This document shows positions 5,453-6,481 of a stretch of 6,481 nt of DNA, piece by piece; within the stretch, counting starts at the first letter, position 1, and every line of letters starts with the position of its first letter. The stretch is from positions 1 through 6,481 of the forward strand of contig CAMPIL010000215.1 of the NCBI GenBank assembly GCA_946886375.1, given 5' to 3'. This DNA is from an uncultured Phycisphaerales bacterium. Its GTDB lineage: Bacteria; Planctomycetota; Phycisphaerae; Phycisphaerales; SM1A02. The position numbers and the translations under genes are program-made. Under the pieces are notes generated by a model. That model was given only the letters and a program-made list of their open reading frames with translations, was not told the DNA's origin and searched no databases.

Positions 5453-5974
5453 TTAGCGTGAATGTTCCGCGGCGACGAGGTTGATGTTTTCCTCGGCGAT
5501 CGTGGTCAGTTTCTTGTCGGCCGCCTTCTCTTCATCGAGGATCTGCTGCAGTTTGCTGGCCGCCTCCTCGTATCCCAGGTGGTGGGCGAAGGTCCGGACC
5601 GTGCCGTAGCCTGCGATTTCATAGTGCTCGACGCGCTGCGCGGCGGCGATGAGCGCGGCGTCCTTGACGGCGGGATCACCCTCGGCCTTGACCATTTCCT
5701 CGCCCTCGGCGATCAACCCCTTCATGGCTTCGCAGGTTTCGCGGTGCGGCTCGCGATTCATCAAGCGGAAAATGTCTTCAAGAATTCGCGCGTGGCCCTG
5801 CGTTTCCCGCAGATGGTCGCGGAATGCGGACTCAAGCGCAGGGGAATGGGCGGCCTCGGCCATTTTCGGAAGCGCATCGATCAGGCGCTTCTCCGCATCG
5901 TACAGGTCTTCCAGTTGCTCCTGCAGCAGATCATCCAGCGAGTTGAACGTGGCGGTGGTGAATAGTCGAATCAT
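5453..5974 (-). CDS. DUF892 ferritin-like protein (YciE/YciF family)
   Basis: This 173-residue all-helical protein belongs to the DUF892 family of ferritin-like proteins, linked in other bacteria to stress responses. It is probably cytoplasmic, with a di-metal site inside a four-helix bundle. The opening SLDDLLQEQLEDLYDAEKRLIDALPKMAEAA is the family signature. Likely metal ligands, assigned by pattern only, are Glu28 (YDAEKRL), Glu57 and His61 (LRETQGHARILEDIF), Glu116/Glu119 (VEHYEIAGYGT) and Glu149/Asp153 (DEEKAADKKL). I chose the ATG at 5974-5972 because GGAGAG lies six bases upstream and the family motif begins at once. The frame is open to an ATG at 6055, but the extra 27 residues look unlike the family. 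It converges on the hydrolase across the shared terminator and stands alone on its strand within view. Confidence 0.9.
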   Translation of the reverse strand: MIRLFTTATFNSLDDLLQEQLEDLYDAEKRLIDALPKMAEAAHSPALESAFRDHLRETQGHARILEDIFRLMNREPHRETCEAMKGLIAEGEEMVKAEGDPAVKDAALIAAAQRVEHYEIAGYGTVRTFAHHLGYEEAASKLQQILDEEKAADKKLTTIAEENINLVAAEHSR

Positions 5975-6327
5975 GTCGCACTCTCCAATCGTGTGTTGTG
6001 AATCCGCAAAACGCGACAGCATCTTGATGGTAGAGCCGCTCACGCCACGAGCCATTGCAATCGCGCGAATCAGTACGGCAACCTATCGGCGCGCTGCGCG
6101 CAGAGCCTCGCCAGCGAACTCTGCCGCGCCGGGAGCGAGTTGATTGTTCTGACAGCATGGGACCCCAATCACGGCGCATGGGCGCGCAAAAACTGGATTC
6201 GCCGTCAAAGCGCGCCATCCAATTGCCTCAGTTCTCCGTCTTCATTCCGGGTCGGGCGCCGTGGGGCCCATCACAACAACCAAGCAGTCAGCCATTATCG
6301 ATCTGGCATCGAGAAAGGAATTCAGCC
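5975..6327. other. 353-base stretch without a convincing gene
   Basis: This is the divergent region between the ferritin-like gene and the secreted-protein gene and should contain both promoters. Next to the left gene is its Shine-Dalgarno (5981-5986, GGAGAG on the minus strand); next to the right gene is AAAGGA (6314-6319). A 13-base GC palindrome (6089-6101, GCGCGC-T-GCGCGC) is present. I found no tRNA, no terminator and no convincing -35/-10 pair. Open frames here, such as 6140-6331 on the plus strand, resemble no protein I recognise. Confidence 0.6.
6314..6319 (+). promoter_or_regulatory. Shine-Dalgarno site of the secreted-protein gene
   Basis: AAAGGA lies eight bases before the ATG at 6328, supporting that start over any within the open frame further on. 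Confidence 0.6.
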
Positions 6328-6481
6328 ATGATGTTGGACATCTTCAAATACCACCGGCGGTTTTCGTTTGGACGATGCGTGCTCGTCGCGCCGCTCGCCC
6401 TGTCGCTTGCGAATGTGGCGTTGGCGAGGCAGACACGCTTCGAGACGCGCATCCTTGTTTCCGATGGATCGGTGCCCGCCG
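6328..6481 (+). CDS. Secreted or envelope protein, N-terminal fragment (cut by window edge)
   Basis: Only the first 51 codons are visible, with no stop before the edge. The protein starts MMLDIFKYHRRFSFGR, a basic n-region, followed by a hydrophobic core CVLVAPLALSLANVALA (17-33). A probable signal peptidase I site lies after ALA (Ala33), before RQTRFETRILVSDGSVPA. It should therefore be exported by the Sec system; the RR pair is not followed by a canonical Tat motif. The long n-region is unusual but within range for some environmental phyla. The mature start vaguely recalls repeat-type extracellular proteins, but there is too little sequence to name a family. The Shine-Dalgarno AAAGGA at 6314-6319 supports the start; a second ATG follows directly at 6331. 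Confidence 0.65.
   Translation, partial: MMLDIFKYHRRFSFGRCVLVAPLALSLANVALARQTRFETRILVSDGSVPA

Noticed and set aside
5975..6055. Upstream ATG adding 27 residues to the ferritin-like protein
   Set aside because: The family motif starts right after the internal ATG at 5974, which has a GGAGAG site six bases upstream.
6089..6101. GCGCGC-T-GCGCGC palindrome as an operator or terminator
   Set aside because: Simple GC alternation makes such palindromes common in GC-rich DNA. There is no loop or U-tract, and no second copy in the window.
6140..6331. 63-codon plus-strand frame ending in an ATGA overlap with the secreted-protein gene
   Set aside because: It has a TTG start, biased Trp/Arg/Ser composition and no similarity I recognise. 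The overlap alone is not enough.
6328..6426. Twin-arginine (Tat) signal peptide on the right-edge protein
   Set aside because: RRFSF lacks the preceding Ser/Thr and the Phe-Leu-Lys part of the Tat motif; a Sec signal explains the segment.

Overview
The window is GC-rich bacterial DNA dominated by one leftward (minus-strand) cluster for aromatic or CoA-thioester catabolism. In transcription order it carries a FlK-type hotdog thioesterase (4282-3887), an enoyl-CoA hydratase (paaF-like, 3890-3087), a PaaG-type ring-1,2-epoxyphenylacetyl-CoA isomerase (2627-1812), a 3-hydroxyacyl-CoA dehydrogenase (paaH-like, 1759-527) and the first 140 codons of a beta-ketoadipyl-CoA-type thiolase (paaJ/pcaF-like, 420 to the window edge). 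Together these match the lower half of the phenylacetyl-CoA pathway: epoxide/oxepin isomerisation, hydration, oxidation and thiolysis to acetyl-CoA and succinyl-CoA. The upstream parts (CoA ligase PaaK, epoxidase PaaABCDE, ring-opening PaaZ) are not in the window, so growth on phenylacetate is an inference.

The most unusual element is non-coding. The 459-base gap between paaF and paaG holds a direct tandem array of about twelve 21-bp units (2745-2994). Each unit contains an interrupted palindrome of the form CGGG-nn-CCCG followed by a GAGTTAT-like core. The arms are conserved while the palindrome centre and spacers vary. Copies near paaG are almost identical and copies near paaF are degraded. 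This pattern fits a nucleic-acid-level element (repeated binding site, RNA structure or minisatellite) better than a protein-coding repeat.

Right of the cluster, divergent from it across 82 bases, lies a rightward membrane-anchored alpha/beta hydrolase (4365-5360). It converges on a leftward DUF892/YciE-YciF-type ferritin-like protein (5974-5453), and a clear bidirectional rho-independent terminator (about 5399-5431) separates the two. A 353-base stretch without a convincing gene follows, then the start of a secreted protein with a signal peptide (6328 to the right edge).

The organism cannot be fixed from the sequence. High GC, few strong Shine-Dalgarno sites, short intergenic tandem repeats and a long-leader secreted protein would be compatible with a planctomycete-like or related environmental bacterium, but this is a weak inference.
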